Shown piece by piece: positions 35,808-46,099 of a DNA stretch of 64,000 nucleotides. The notes under the pieces were generated by a model that was given only the letters and a program-made list of their open reading frames with translations, was not told the origin of the DNA and searched no databases. Within the stretch, counting starts at the first letter, position 1; each line of letters starts with the position of its first letter. This stretch comes from Flammulina velutipes (Eukaryota > Basidiomycota > Agaricomycetes > Agaricales > Physalacriaceae): contig CM022377.1 in NCBI GenBank assembly GCA_011800155.1, positions 2,356,001 through 2,420,000 on the forward strand, written 5' to 3'. Position numbers and translations under genes: made by a program.

Positions 35808-36339
35808 ATGCATATCTTCCAATCATCCGCATTCAAGCTAGCATGCGCATTGGTCGTACCTGCGCTCCTTGCGAATGCCATGTACGTGTCTGCTGTTTTA
35901 CCGCACATGTATCTCTCTTACACATACTTCCACACACAGTCCCCAAACATATGACAAACAAGCTTCAACCGAGAAGGTCTTCCTCACTCTCTACGGCAAT
36001 AAAAAAGGAGACTTGAGCAGCGATATGGATTTCTATCCTAAAGTCGAGCTCATTCCCTCCAGCTCCGGCGCCGGCATCCCGCAGGCGGATTATAATGTCG
36101 TGGGAAAGTGGACGGGAGACGGAAAGAATATTGAAGGCGTGTCGGCGATTAGAGATACTGACCAGACGAGCTGGGATCAAACAGTAGAAGATAACAAGAG
36201 GGTTGGTACATTCCACATCTTCTACGCCACGTCAACTGACGAGTTATAGCACATGACACTGCTGGCTGCTGGCTACGACAATGAGGACCCGAAAGGATGG
36301 TGGACTATTTCGGGGGGTTTTCTGGGGAAGAGTCGATGA
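35808..36339 (+). CDS. Small secreted protein SSP-5 (141 aa)
   Basis: Exons 35808-35881, 35940-36201 and 36250-36339; phases 2 and 0. Signal peptide MHIFQSSAFKLACALVVPAL. Exon 2 opens PQTYDKQ, where the second basic residue of the dibasic site is lost, then LTLYGNKKGDL, YPKVELIPSSS, YNVVGKWTGDG and TSWDQTV. Exon 3 has LLAAGYDNED and GWWTISGG. The second intron carries TACGCCACGTCAACTGAC, the same arrangement as in SSP-1 and SSP-3. If Kex2 cleavage matters, this member may mature differently. Confidence 0.85.
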
Positions 36340-36779
36340 GAGGCGAGTGATACAGCCTGGAACGGGGTGTGCGTTGGTATATGGAATACATTCATTTTAC
36401 ATGTAATCCCGATATCAAACTGTCTGATTTGACCCCGGTGTCACTGTGGAGCGTTAGCATTTCTTCATTCCTGTGGGAAACAGCCTTCAAGCTTGTGCTC
36501 GTGATTTCGACCTTGTTCTATTGCAGTTATGGGATGCCTTTTGGGTTTCTATCAGTGCATCTACGAGGAGAACCTTGGAAGACTGAGATGAAAACCGCTC
36601 TTTCCATCGGGAAACATGACGGCATTGTTCTTCACCCATCCTCCTTCACTTGCGCCACAATCATGACACCCTCACGTGCCCTATCATAGTTTGTCCGGTA
36701 ATAGCGAGAGGATCATCGACAGTCAATCGGGATAGCGAAGAAATTTACAAGTTCAGCTAGAAGAAATATTTTACACTCA
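36340..36779. other. Intergenic, no gene seen
   Basis: Between SSP-5 and the tail of module copy C. One CGCCACA at about 36653. Open frames are short and unsupported. Confidence 0.3.
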
Positions 36780-36800
36780 TGCCCCATACAGACGTCTAAT

Positions 36801-37862
36801 CTAAGTAGGATTCTCATTCTCCCCAGCAGACCTCGCAATGAACCACTCAATGCCCTTCGGGCAAATTGCCCGATGGTCCCGCCACCGACAGAAAGAGCAG
36901 GCCCCAGCGAGGACCAAATCCTCACTGCACGCATCACAGGTGATCACCCTCCCATCGTCCGAAATCTTCCGCACCAACGGATCCTCGCAGAGCCTGTTCC
37001 TCCTTCCTTCAAGTGACAGACCAGTACGACCTTTCGCCAGAGGCAGAAGCGACGAGATGTACGTCTCATAGAGAGGATGCGTTTTGATGTTGTTCGTCTT
37101 CGTCCTTGTAACACGTTTCGCGGAGGAATCGACTCTCTGCCGTTTCTTGGGGGGAGGCCTGGGAATATCATTAGTAAGTTGAGCCGAAGAGTGGAAAAGG
37201 GAGTTGACAAACCTGACGGGAGCCTCCTCTTCGTCATCGCTATCCTTCTCTTCGACCTCCGACTCTCCTTCACTGTTATGAACGAATTCTTGCTTTCTCT
37301 TCGGTGGTCGAATGGGAGAGGAACCCGGATTGTCCAAGTTCGTTATCGATGCAAGCATTCGACGCGGTGTTTCGGAGGCAGCATCCACGGCATTCCTCGA
37401 CTCGGAGGACGCTTCTCTGCCAGTCACCTCCTCTGGCTGCGAGGCATCGACGCTGGCGAGACTAGCGTCCGCAGGCGAAGTACTGGCTTCCGAACTCTCT
37501 GAGGTCGACGGCGAAACAGTCAGTGTAGCGTCGAATGGGGTAGATCCTTCGTCCTCGTTGTCGTCTTGGTTAGGATGTGTAGGAGCAACAGCGCCGATTT
37601 CAGGATCCACTCCAGGTGCGGTCGATAGGATTGCACTGGGTGCCGATCTCTCTGGGGTTGGCGGCGGCGATACATAGGCATTCTTTGGAGGAGATTCTGC
37701 GTGCTCCTCTTCGTCAGAATGCGTAGAAGCAGCGGTGTCGATTTGAGGATCCATTGCACGTGAGGGTAGGATTTCCAGTGACTGGTTGATTGGCAGGGTG
37801 AAAGATGATGTAGACGAAGAGCGAGGAGATGTGGCTTCATATACCCATGACTTCCCTCCCAT
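36801..37862 (-). CDS. Family Y acidic protein with Cys-rich C-terminus, copy C
   Basis: Paralogue of the gene at 8262-9221, about 330 residues. An N-terminal extension of 36 residues (MGGKSWVYEATSPRSSSTSS) lies before the Met shared with copy B. The acidic linker has repeats rich in Pro, Glu and Ser and differs by insertions and deletions, whereas the C-terminal 130 residues (HPLYETYISSLLPLAKGR, CDACSEDL, CSFCRWRDHRAIC) are nearly identical, which argues for selection on that part. The PPKKRQR basic patch follows an in-frame 54-base intron. Nuclear localisation is predicted; function unknown. Confidence 0.75.
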   Translation of the reverse strand: MGGKSWVYEATSPRSSSTSSFTLPINQSLEILPSRAMDPQIDTAASTHSDEEEHAESPPKNAYVSPPPTPERSAPSAILSTAPGVDPEIGAVAPTHPNQDDNEDEGSTPFDATLTVSPSTSESSEASTSPADASLASVDASQPEEVTGREASSESRNAVDAASETPRRMLASITNLDNPGSSPIRPPKRKQEFVHNSEGESEVEEKDSDDEEEAPVRFVNSLFHSSAQLTNDIPRPPPKKRQRVDSSAKRVTRTKTNNIKTHPLYETYISSLLPLAKGRTGLSLEGRRNRLCEDPLVRKISDDGRVITCDACSEDLVLAGACSFCRWRDHRAICPKGIEWFIARSAGENENPT

Positions 37863-39243
37863 TGTTCAAATCAGGGGGCTTTGTTCCCGACCAAACAATT
37901 AAACGCGGAAAACATTGATCGAGGATTTGCGTGTGTGAATGCCACTGTTGAGGGATGGTAATCGGAACGATAGATATGCCGTCACAAAGGCGCGCTGCAG
38001 AAGAGGTTAGACATCGACCAACTGGGTGAGATGAAAACGCACACAACCGAAGGTCGACCTCGAGCTAGCGCTAGCCCCTTGTCCATAGTTGGCTCCATCG
38101 TCAATCCTGAAGCAAATAGGATGCCATGCATAGGCCACCCGACGGATAACGAAAAGGTGATTGAGCTCTCCAGGTATTCGAAGAGGCAGAGAGATGCAAC
38201 GAGGTGGAGGCAGGAATTATCTTTGCAGGCGGAAAATGACCTGCCCTGCGAAGATGTAGTTCAGTCTGTTCGATTTGATCTGGTTTTCATGTTCGCGTTT
38301 AGTCCCTCAAACTGCAGGCAAGAAGTAGCAGTTCCTCGGAGAAGAGGCGTAACCGATACTCGCACAACGATGACTATCTTTGCGTCGGACATTGTGGGTA
38401 GAACGAAGGAATTCCGGCGACAAAGGGATGTCGGTAAGAGAGAAGAGTGGTTAGACGGAGCTGCCCGCCAGAGCTGAAAGAAACGTCAGGCATCGAACTG
38501 GCAGAATAAACGGTAACTTACCCAAGCCATGGACATCTTTGCCTTTGCCTGAGAAATTTTTCCCTTCAAGCCCGTCTGCGTCGACGCTGAGGGCAGCCTC
38601 GTACCCGTATCGTGACGGCAGTCGTACCTGTCGACGACGAGCAGGATGGAAAGAAGACCGACCCATGGAATCCTCTATGCGTCGTGCGTTAGTGTCGATG
38701 TCCTAGATGCGACGATGACTTCCATCAGCAAGAGAGAGGGCTCAATCAATGGTAGGTGTATGTACCTGTGATCACTGAGGCTTCTAGTCATCGCTTCGCA
38801 CGTCGTTGGCGACTATATGCGTGCGTCAGGAGTGCAAATCTCAGCACCGATATCGACGATTGTTGGAGGATGCCGGGCTCACGACATTGAGCTACCTATC
38901 CTGCTCGTCTTCCGTGGGCGACGCTGGTCATCCCTGCCAGAACCGTTGTAGCTCATATACAGACATGTAGAAAATCGGGCTCACCATGGCTGCACGCGTC
39001 CTAATCGTCCGTACGGTCAACATGAGCTCTCAGACTGCGTATTAGACGACAATAACGCTCGGAGACGCGTTCAAGTAAGGTCCTGCACGTCGTGCTCGAC
39101 GTCGACGACGAGCGATGGTGGTGGTCAGAGGCAGAAGAGCAAAATATTAGTCATCCTCGCGGGCACGTGGTTCACGCGTCCCGCGGGTTGAGATGATATT
39201 GGAACGCCAGAAATCATGAAGATAGGCATACAAATTAGAATAT

Positions 39244-40548
39244 TCACTCCACTACGGCGCCCTCGCGCTTCATATCCACCTTGGCCTTCCACTTCTCAAT
39301 CTTCTCCCTCCTCCCAAGTGACAACACTTTCCGACCCTCCTTGGCCAGGTCCTTGTACGCATCGAAGGAGGATGTAGAGAGATTACTCCCAATCGTGCCG
39401 GATTTGCTTTCTATCTGAGCCGCAAGGACGCATTGTGCCTGTAGGGCGATCCGGATCCCCTTCATCAGTTTATCGCAGATGCCTGCGTCGATTACGGCTC
39501 TTGAGTACTCTGACTATATGTTAGAGCGAGTAGCGCGGGGAAGAGATGGATAGAGCTCACCCGAGTAGTACCGAGTGCTCCGACACTTATCGACCTCCTC
39601 CACCGCCTCTTTAACGCACTTTACCGCCTTCTTCGCAGCTTGCTGACCGATCGTTTCATCTAGGACGAAGTTCAACCAAGCACCAGACATCAAGAACCGC
39701 TTGAGAACATCCTCCGCATTCCCCTCATTGAACTCCGGCGTACGCAGGAAGGTCCGGATGACGCCGTATTTGTGTGGCGGGTGGGTCAGCTCCCTGACGA
39801 GGAGCCTGTACGCGTCGTACATGATCATCGCATGCTTCTCCCATACTTCTCGGCTGATTCTCCCCTTCACCAATACGTGGTAGCAGAAGTTGCGGATGAG
39901 GCGGTTGAGGTCGCTGGTGAATGGTACACGTGCCGCTGCAGACTCCGTTAGCTCGAGTTCCCTACATGAAGAAGGGAAACATACATATCTCCATAAAATC
40001 GACCACCTCAAGCGCATCCCTACACAGATCAACCAACATCTTCGGGAACCCAAGAGGGAGACCTCCACCTCCACCTTGCCGCCTCAAACTATACCTCCCG
40101 TCAATATCTTCCCCCCGAAATTCATGTCTCAAAAAATGAGAAATGAATCCATCATATTCCGCCTCACTCCAATTCATCCTTTTCGCACTCTCGTCGCTAA
40201 CAGTGAACCAATCGCAAAAATTGTCACTACCAAAACATCAGCGATATGAGCCACTGAATGAGCCACTGAACAAACTTACTCCCTCCAGTAAGAATCTAGG
40301 TAGTACGGCAGTCTCTTATTCGTCGCACACACACGATACAAAGACTCCTTCTTCTTTTTCTGCAGCAGCTGCACCTGCTTCACTTTGTCAGGAAAGTGGG
40401 CGTACAAGTCAAGGAGGAGCGTCTTCCAGAGTAGGGGGTCTTGGGAGAGTGTGAGGGGCGTGGGGTATTGGTGGTGGTATCGAGAGACGCGCAGCCAGGT
40501 GACATCAGTGGCGCGGGGATCGTAGGGTGGGAATTCTGTGTGAGGCAT
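39244..40548 (-). CDS. Family X conserved hypothetical protein, copy C
   Basis: Paralogue of 481-1791 with the same four-exon pattern. Exon 4 ends at 39244 after a basic helical stretch (KEGRKVLSLGRREKIEKW). The exon 2-3 intron runs GTATGT to CTGCAG (about 50 bases). A further open exon lies upstream at 40839-40651 (MLARAGLRWMFDNPKQVINV and on, ending LLSHWEI before GTGAGT), suggesting that the full protein starts there; I could not join it in frame with certainty. No known domain, signal peptide or membrane segment. The paralogues agree at most positions in exons 2-3, so at least one copy is likely functional. Confidence 0.65.
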
Positions 40549-40850
40549 TTGGGTGATGAGGGAGTGGAAGCGGACACACCTCTCTTTATAACACCTTCTG
40601 TGTATGCTTTCTCACGTTCAATTTGGGAAACAATAAACAAAAGGCTTGTTTTACTCACAGATTTCCCAGTGGCTCAGGAGGTTGTGACGTGTATGCGTGG
40701 GATCATCATGTTGAAGGTTGCCAAGATACGGATTCGAAGACAATATTTCCAGCGCCACATTTATGACTTGCTTTGGATTATCAAACATCCAGCGCAGTCC
40801 AGCACGAGCAAGCATCTTGTTATCTAGATGTAGGTACACCAGTACTTAAT

Positions 40851-42689
40851 AGAACAGTTTAATCTACCAACGAGTCAACAAAGTCGAAGCTCCCCGCGAC
40901 ACGGAATTGATATGTAGTTCTCACCTCCAAAGGATAGCCTAGCGTGGTACAACCCTTCCCGGGCACGAAGCCACCATCGACACTGACATATAAGTATCGC
41001 GTCGATGAGCATCCCATCGCCTGTTTATCCAAATCACCCGTTCCCCTCTGACCCTCTCCCCCGCCACTCATCCATCTCCATCGCCTAACCAGACGCCACA
41101 GCTCCCACTTGTTCCTCTACATTAGACGCATCACATCTTCCAAGAGGGCGGAGAGCGAAGATTTCGTCATCGGATGGAATGCAACCCAGCCGCCGATATC
41201 GATTGTTCGGGGACGGTAACGGGGACGTTGGAGCTGTTAGAGGAAGATGGTGGAAGAAGGCGATACGCATAATCGTGTGTGTGGGAAGTCGAAAGCTCGT
41301 TTCGGCATTCCTTTCGTATCTGTGCTTGTTCTGCCTCTAACCCGTCATCCATCCAGAGTCCAGGTCCATGGCCACTGTCATCCTCACACAGTGCCGTAGA
41401 TCGTGGTCGTAGGAGGATCGACGGGCGCGTCCGAGGGGAGTTGAAGGGAGAACTGAGCTAGGAAAATCCTGCGGTTCCATTAGCATGTGTGGAGAATCGA
41501 TATGGACAGCAGACCCACCAGGACGAGGCTTGTCTGGCGGTGCTCGTGCACCAGAATGAAATGGACAGAAGTTAGTTTTCGGTGTTGGAGTACGACTGTA
41601 CGGTCACAGCTCCTCCAGCATGCCCAGCATGCCGAACCTGCGGATTTACGCGCAGTGAGCCTGACGTGTAGTGAGCGAAAGGAATGGTTGTTAAAGGAAG
41701 CGAAACATACATGGGTGCATGACCAGAGGTACTGATTACCAGGTGGAATGAGGAAGATGGAGAACATAACTGTGCTCGAGGTAGCCAAAAACAGCGGCAC
41801 TCGATGGAGGCTATGTCGGAGACCCGGAAAGAGGGAAGCAACTGTTCTGCGTGTGAGAGGTCCTTCATGTCCGCACCCTGGTACGAATACGAGAGAAGAA
41901 GGCAGAATGTCGATGGCACAATGCTGACAAAAAAGAAGTTGTTTTTTTACCAGGATCACGAAAGGTCGCTGGGTGACGTCGGGGGGGGGGGTAGTATTCT
42001 TCTCATACGCGAACATGTCCATTAGCAAAGGAAACCAAATGGAACAAACGTGCTCACCTTGTATCTAATCGTCATGGCCTACTCGCGCATCCTCTCGCTG
42101 GCATCGTCCCTTGTGGTATCCCTGATCCATCATGACAGTTGTACGATAGAATTCCGAAGGCGACAGCGGCGGGATCATGGCCATGGTTCGACCACATCAA
42201 GGATATCTTGATATGCGCGACGTGACGATAAAAGCAGCAGAATGCTGACTGACAAGCGATTCGTCCAGCTAGCATGTGGCGTCTTCGGTTCGTCGCTCGT
42301 CAATGGCTGGTCTGCACTTCACAGACGCTATACTAACGAGGACAACGGTCAACGAAAGAAATGGGACAGGATAAAGGGTACGCACTTTGCGTACGACATG
42401 TGTGTTCCAATGATCATCCGCAGTGAAGGTCGATGCCCTGTTCGCTATGCCTATGGGCACACAAAGCCAGATCGTGGCGCATCGAATGATCTTCATTCAA
42501 CATTTCCCTTTTCTTGCGCAGAGAAACGGCTGGAGCAAAGCATCAAGCTCGGGAGAGTTGGCGCTGTAGGCCAGCAGAATTGGTCTTCTATGATAAATCG
42601 TTCAAGTTCGGAAAGAGATAAATAAGCGTGAAATTGCGCTCACTGTTACTATACAAGCCGCTCGCTGGTCCATATAGTTCTGAGTCGAG
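40851..42689. other. Intergenic region without a supported gene
   Basis: Several open frames exist, the longest on the minus strand at 41480-42028 (182 codons), but they show no domain, no paralogue in the window and no clear splice pattern. A run of 11 G lies at 41981-41991. TGTGGCG lies at about 42275. Confidence 0.35.
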
Positions 42690-42840
42690 GGTTTGTATGA
42701 CATAGTGGCTCAGAGACGCGCTCGACAGCATCCTGCGCATTGCAGTCTACATTGACGATGAAGGTAAGAGACAGAGAGCCATGCATTAGTCATCCTCACG
42801 CCCACGTGGTTCACTCGTAACTTGTTCGTCAAAAACCATC
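42690..42840 (-). repeat. Short fragment of the repeated module (copy F)
   Basis: AGTCATCCTCACGCCCACGT (42790-42809) and the preceding block resemble the minus-strand landmark region of copy C at 39090-39180 (AGTCATCCTCGCGGGCACGT). No coding capacity. Confidence 0.5.
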
Positions 42841-43475
42841 ATCCGCAATCACTTCGTTTGTAAGCTTTCCACTTACACTAGAGCCTGTCACTACTTAGGA
42901 GCGTTCAGTACATAGCCGACAGCTGCAGCTCTCCTCGAGCGCCTATGCATCGCGAAAGGAATGTGCCGAACCGATGCTGCCCGAGAGATGCGCCCGGGTC
43001 AGAGTAATCCAAATGTACGCTTAGGAGACGGGAATGTTGTATTGATGTGAGTCCCAACAAATGAAGATCAATGGTCACTACGCGGATCGCCGGAGTGAGA
43101 TGACATTGCCAAAGGAGGATCAGAGCGCTAACAAAATTTGCAGTGCAGAACTCAAGGAATATATTCGACCTAAATTCCTCGCGGCCATGACGGTCAGATC
43201 GGTCACTGCTATCATACCTTCCTCCATAGGTTAGGCCGGCGTGGGAAAGTCATCCACTTGCGTCTTGCTCAAGTACTTCGGCTCAACTCGTGTTCTACCT
43301 CAGCGCTCGATAAAACCACGCTACATCGAATTCCCATTCCATACTATACTGGTTGTTGTGCTGCTCGGGCTCCTTCGCCTCAAGCTGCTTTGTATGTGGC
43401 TCACTTGGGCGCACTATCTCCTCTGCGTGCTATGAGTTTTTCCTTGGGCCTAGTAGCGGTGGCGCTATGCATTCG
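42841..43475. other. Intergenic upstream of the secreted protein gene
   Basis: No gene called. A short frame near 43232-43280 reads AGVGKSSTCVLLKYFG, resembling a P-loop, but is closed by stops on both sides. Confidence 0.3.
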
Positions 43476-43482
43476 TATAAAT
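43476..43482 (+). promoter_or_regulatory. TATA box of the 43.6 kb secreted protein gene
   Basis: TATAAAT lies 123 bases upstream of the start codon, followed by a C/T-rich leader. Confidence 0.55.
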
Positions 43483-43598
43483 CCAAGAGCACTCAGTCTT
43501 TCTCTCCTCACTTCTTCTGGCAGGAACACTTTGGAATCGCAGGTCGTATTCCATTCCTCACATCACTTCCTCGACATAATCACTCGAACTTTGACAAC

Positions 43599-45007
43599 AT
43601 GCGCATCTCTGCTATCCATATCATCATCGCCCTCTCCGCAGGCGCATGGGCAGCACCTTCAGTGAGTACACTCAAACATATAGTATATACCTGCAAATAC
43701 CAACTTTATCATTACTCCCTAGTCCACTGCGAGGGCAGATAGCCTAAACCAACGCTCCGGCTCGATTCTCAACCCAAGAACACCTTCCGGCAAAGGTGGA
43801 GAGTGCGTAACACAACCATCACGCTGTAGCGGGACTAATATATGCTCGTAGTACTCCCACCCGCCCATCCTCTCCAGTTCCCGTGCTCGAGGAGGACGAT
43901 GCAGAGGAAGATCCCGAACCTGAAAAGCCCGCTTACGTCGCCCAAGTGGATGATGTTGAAGATGTCGGAAACGACGAAGACTACAACAAGGCCGATCAAA
44001 AGGAAATCCAGAAAATATTCAAGGAGAAGAAGACAAGGGACAATGAACGTCGACAAGATCTGCAGAGGCGAAACCCTGTGAAGTTCCACGCTATCAAGAA
44101 TGCCAAAAGCAAGTCTTCTTTATCTGAAACAAAGTACCACTACTAAGAATTCGTAGATATGCTGTATTACAAAGCATACGCTGCACAATCGCCTGCCAAG
44201 CAGCGCATCTTTTACGGCAAGAAGGAAGGTGACGACGTCAAATTCTACAGAAGTAGTAATGCGGAGAAGCACACTGGATTGGGTGAGATGCATATTGACC
44301 ACAGGCTGGAGATTCAGAGGATGAAGAACCTCTTCAAACGCGATAAGCCCGCAAATGTCGAAGAGGCGGCTTGGAAGAAAATGCAGGTAGCCACGGCGGA
44401 GACCACGAACTCGGTAAGCGCTCACGGAGGCGTGGCAGTCACATAAAAATTTGATATCCCTCGTTAGGATACGAATGAGGACAAGAAGGCTCTGGCGGAA
44501 GTCATCAGTACGTCTTTGTTCCTTTTGGCGCACTGTACTGATCTCATCCTCCGCTTTATATCAGACGACACTGCGAATCTCCGTGGTCTCCAAGAGCACC
44601 CCAACTATGTCAAAGGGAAGGTTTCCATGTACATTGACAAGGTAGGCAGAAAGATCTGTGTCCCCATACTCAGCGAGATGACCTGGTTCGCCATCCTACA
44701 GAAAACCATGGGAAAGGATACGACAAGCAAAGGTCCCGACTACGCGAAATCATGGGCTAGATCGCACGCCTTCATTGCTTATGAGTATCTCAAGGCAACG
44801 CAGAAGCAATACAACACGGTAGCGAAATCGCTTGCCACCGCCGTGCGCAATATTACCAAAGACGAAGCGCTAGAGAAATTTGTTATCACTGAATTGAAGA
44901 GGCTTGATAAGCTGGATAGGGAGGCGTTGAAGGAAGCACTAGACAAACCGGTTGAAAAGGACGGAGTCAATTTCAAGGAGGAGGACATGAAAAAGCCGAA
45001 GGTGTAA
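43599..45007 (+). CDS. Secreted protein with acidic propeptide-like region and Asp-His/Gln core
   Basis: Exon 1 (43599-43661) encodes a signal peptide (MRISAIHIIIALSAGAWAAP). Exons 2-3 give a Ser/Pro- and Asp/Glu-rich segment (LEEDDAEEDPEPEKP). Then comes a basic helical part, then AAQSPAKQRIFYG, LGEMHIDHRLEIQRMKN, NLRGLQEHPNYVKGKV and a helical C-terminus to 45007. The H-x-DH-x-LE-x-Q string together with the later Asn-rich NLRGLQ resembles the core of HNH/His-Me-finger-like secreted fungal proteins, but this is an inference from a short motif. The third intron appears to use a GC donor (GCAAGT at about 44109), because only that choice keeps the frame. The protein has about 330 residues and almost no cysteine. 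Confidence 0.75.
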
Positions 45008-46099
45008 AGAGCTCCTCTATATAATATTGCTTACCTTGGATAGAAATGATGTTATCCTTGAATCGTCCAGGAAGAGTCGAGTTGAGTTTAAACTGGCTGA
45101 TCAATTTCGAACGGATTCGGATATTTCTTACGTCACTGTCAATAATCTTGCCTCCTGGGACCTGCGACCATCATCACATTGATTCAATACGCAAGGAGAC
45201 CAGTGCTCTCGTATACGGCTTATCGTATCTGTAACGCGTACAAGTCTCTCACAGAGAGGCTTCTCGAAGAGCATCGGATGGCATCACCCTCGGAGTAGTC
45301 TTGGGACGTCCTCCAGGTACTCCGAACACGCACTTATATACCTTTTACCGGCTTCAACTCGCGTCGCCTGTGTCTTCGATTCTAGATTGATCGCATCTCG
45401 CACTGATGAAAAGCTACGAAGAATGAACATGTACAACAAAACAATCTTTCAACATCAAAATGGTTGGACGCCTTCAGATTCTCTCGCCCGCCCCTTTGTA
45501 AACAAGGTAAGGGTGCCGAACGGGCGTCGTCACTGCCGACCACACTGTCCAGAGGGCAGGGGTCGAGCTCGTAGACTGCACCTGGAATATCATCACTGGC
45601 GATTTTGAAATGTGGAAAGATCAAAGAAAAAAACTGGACGAATCAAGGTTTTTATAGTTGGTCGAGATCGATCAGCTCGGCGTGATGCGGATCAACCGGC
45701 TGGTGTGGCAAGCACGAGATGATAGATCTTGGGAATCCTGCTACAGGATAAACGCCACGACATTATTCCTCACTGTATTGTCACGCGCTATAAAAATGGC
45801 CCTCACATGTCTGCCTAATTAGCAACGAATCTGTGGCGCAGGATGAAACGCGATCTTGATCTCCCGCCTGGACGCTTGAAATGGACCAAGAATGCATCGT
45901 CAATGAGCAGAATCGGCTCGCTATGTCGTAATACAACTGAGTTGATGTACTCCAGTGCGAAGAGTTCGAAGGAGGATGCCATAAATAAACGAATAAATTA
46001 GACAAGCATGTAAATGCGTCGAAAACAACATGCAATCATAACAGTTAGAGTACCTTCTACGTCAACTTGCGTCCCCATCTCCCCACGGTCGTTTCACCC
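45008..46099. other. Intergenic with one unexplained open segment
   Basis: At about 45500-45655 on the plus strand a frame reads GVVTADHTVQRAGVELVDCT and on to a stop at about 45655; it looks coding but has no start and no supported upstream exon. A TATATA word lies at about 45336. The rest holds nothing I recognise. Confidence 0.3.

Larger units (their letters stand above)
36780..40850 (-). repeat. Repeated module, copy C, inverted and most complete
   Basis: Read on the minus strand it runs gene X (40548-39244, perhaps from 40839), the AGGTCCTGCACGTCGTGCTC landmark (39078-39097, plus strand), the block homologous to TTTCCATCCTGCTCGTCGTC (about 38632-38651), and gene Y (37862-36801). In this copy the middle block keeps an open stretch with VDADGLEGKNFSGKGKDV ending at a donor GTAAGTTACC (about 38510-38600), which suggests that the middle was once an exon of a third gene. 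Confidence 0.8.

Noticed and set aside
41480..42028. Open frame of 182 codons on the minus strand
   Set aside because: It runs through the G homopolymer, has no domain, paralogue or splice pattern, and the composition is uneven.
43232..43280. P-loop-like AGVGKSS string
   Set aside because: Stops close the frame on both sides and no other NTPase motif follows.
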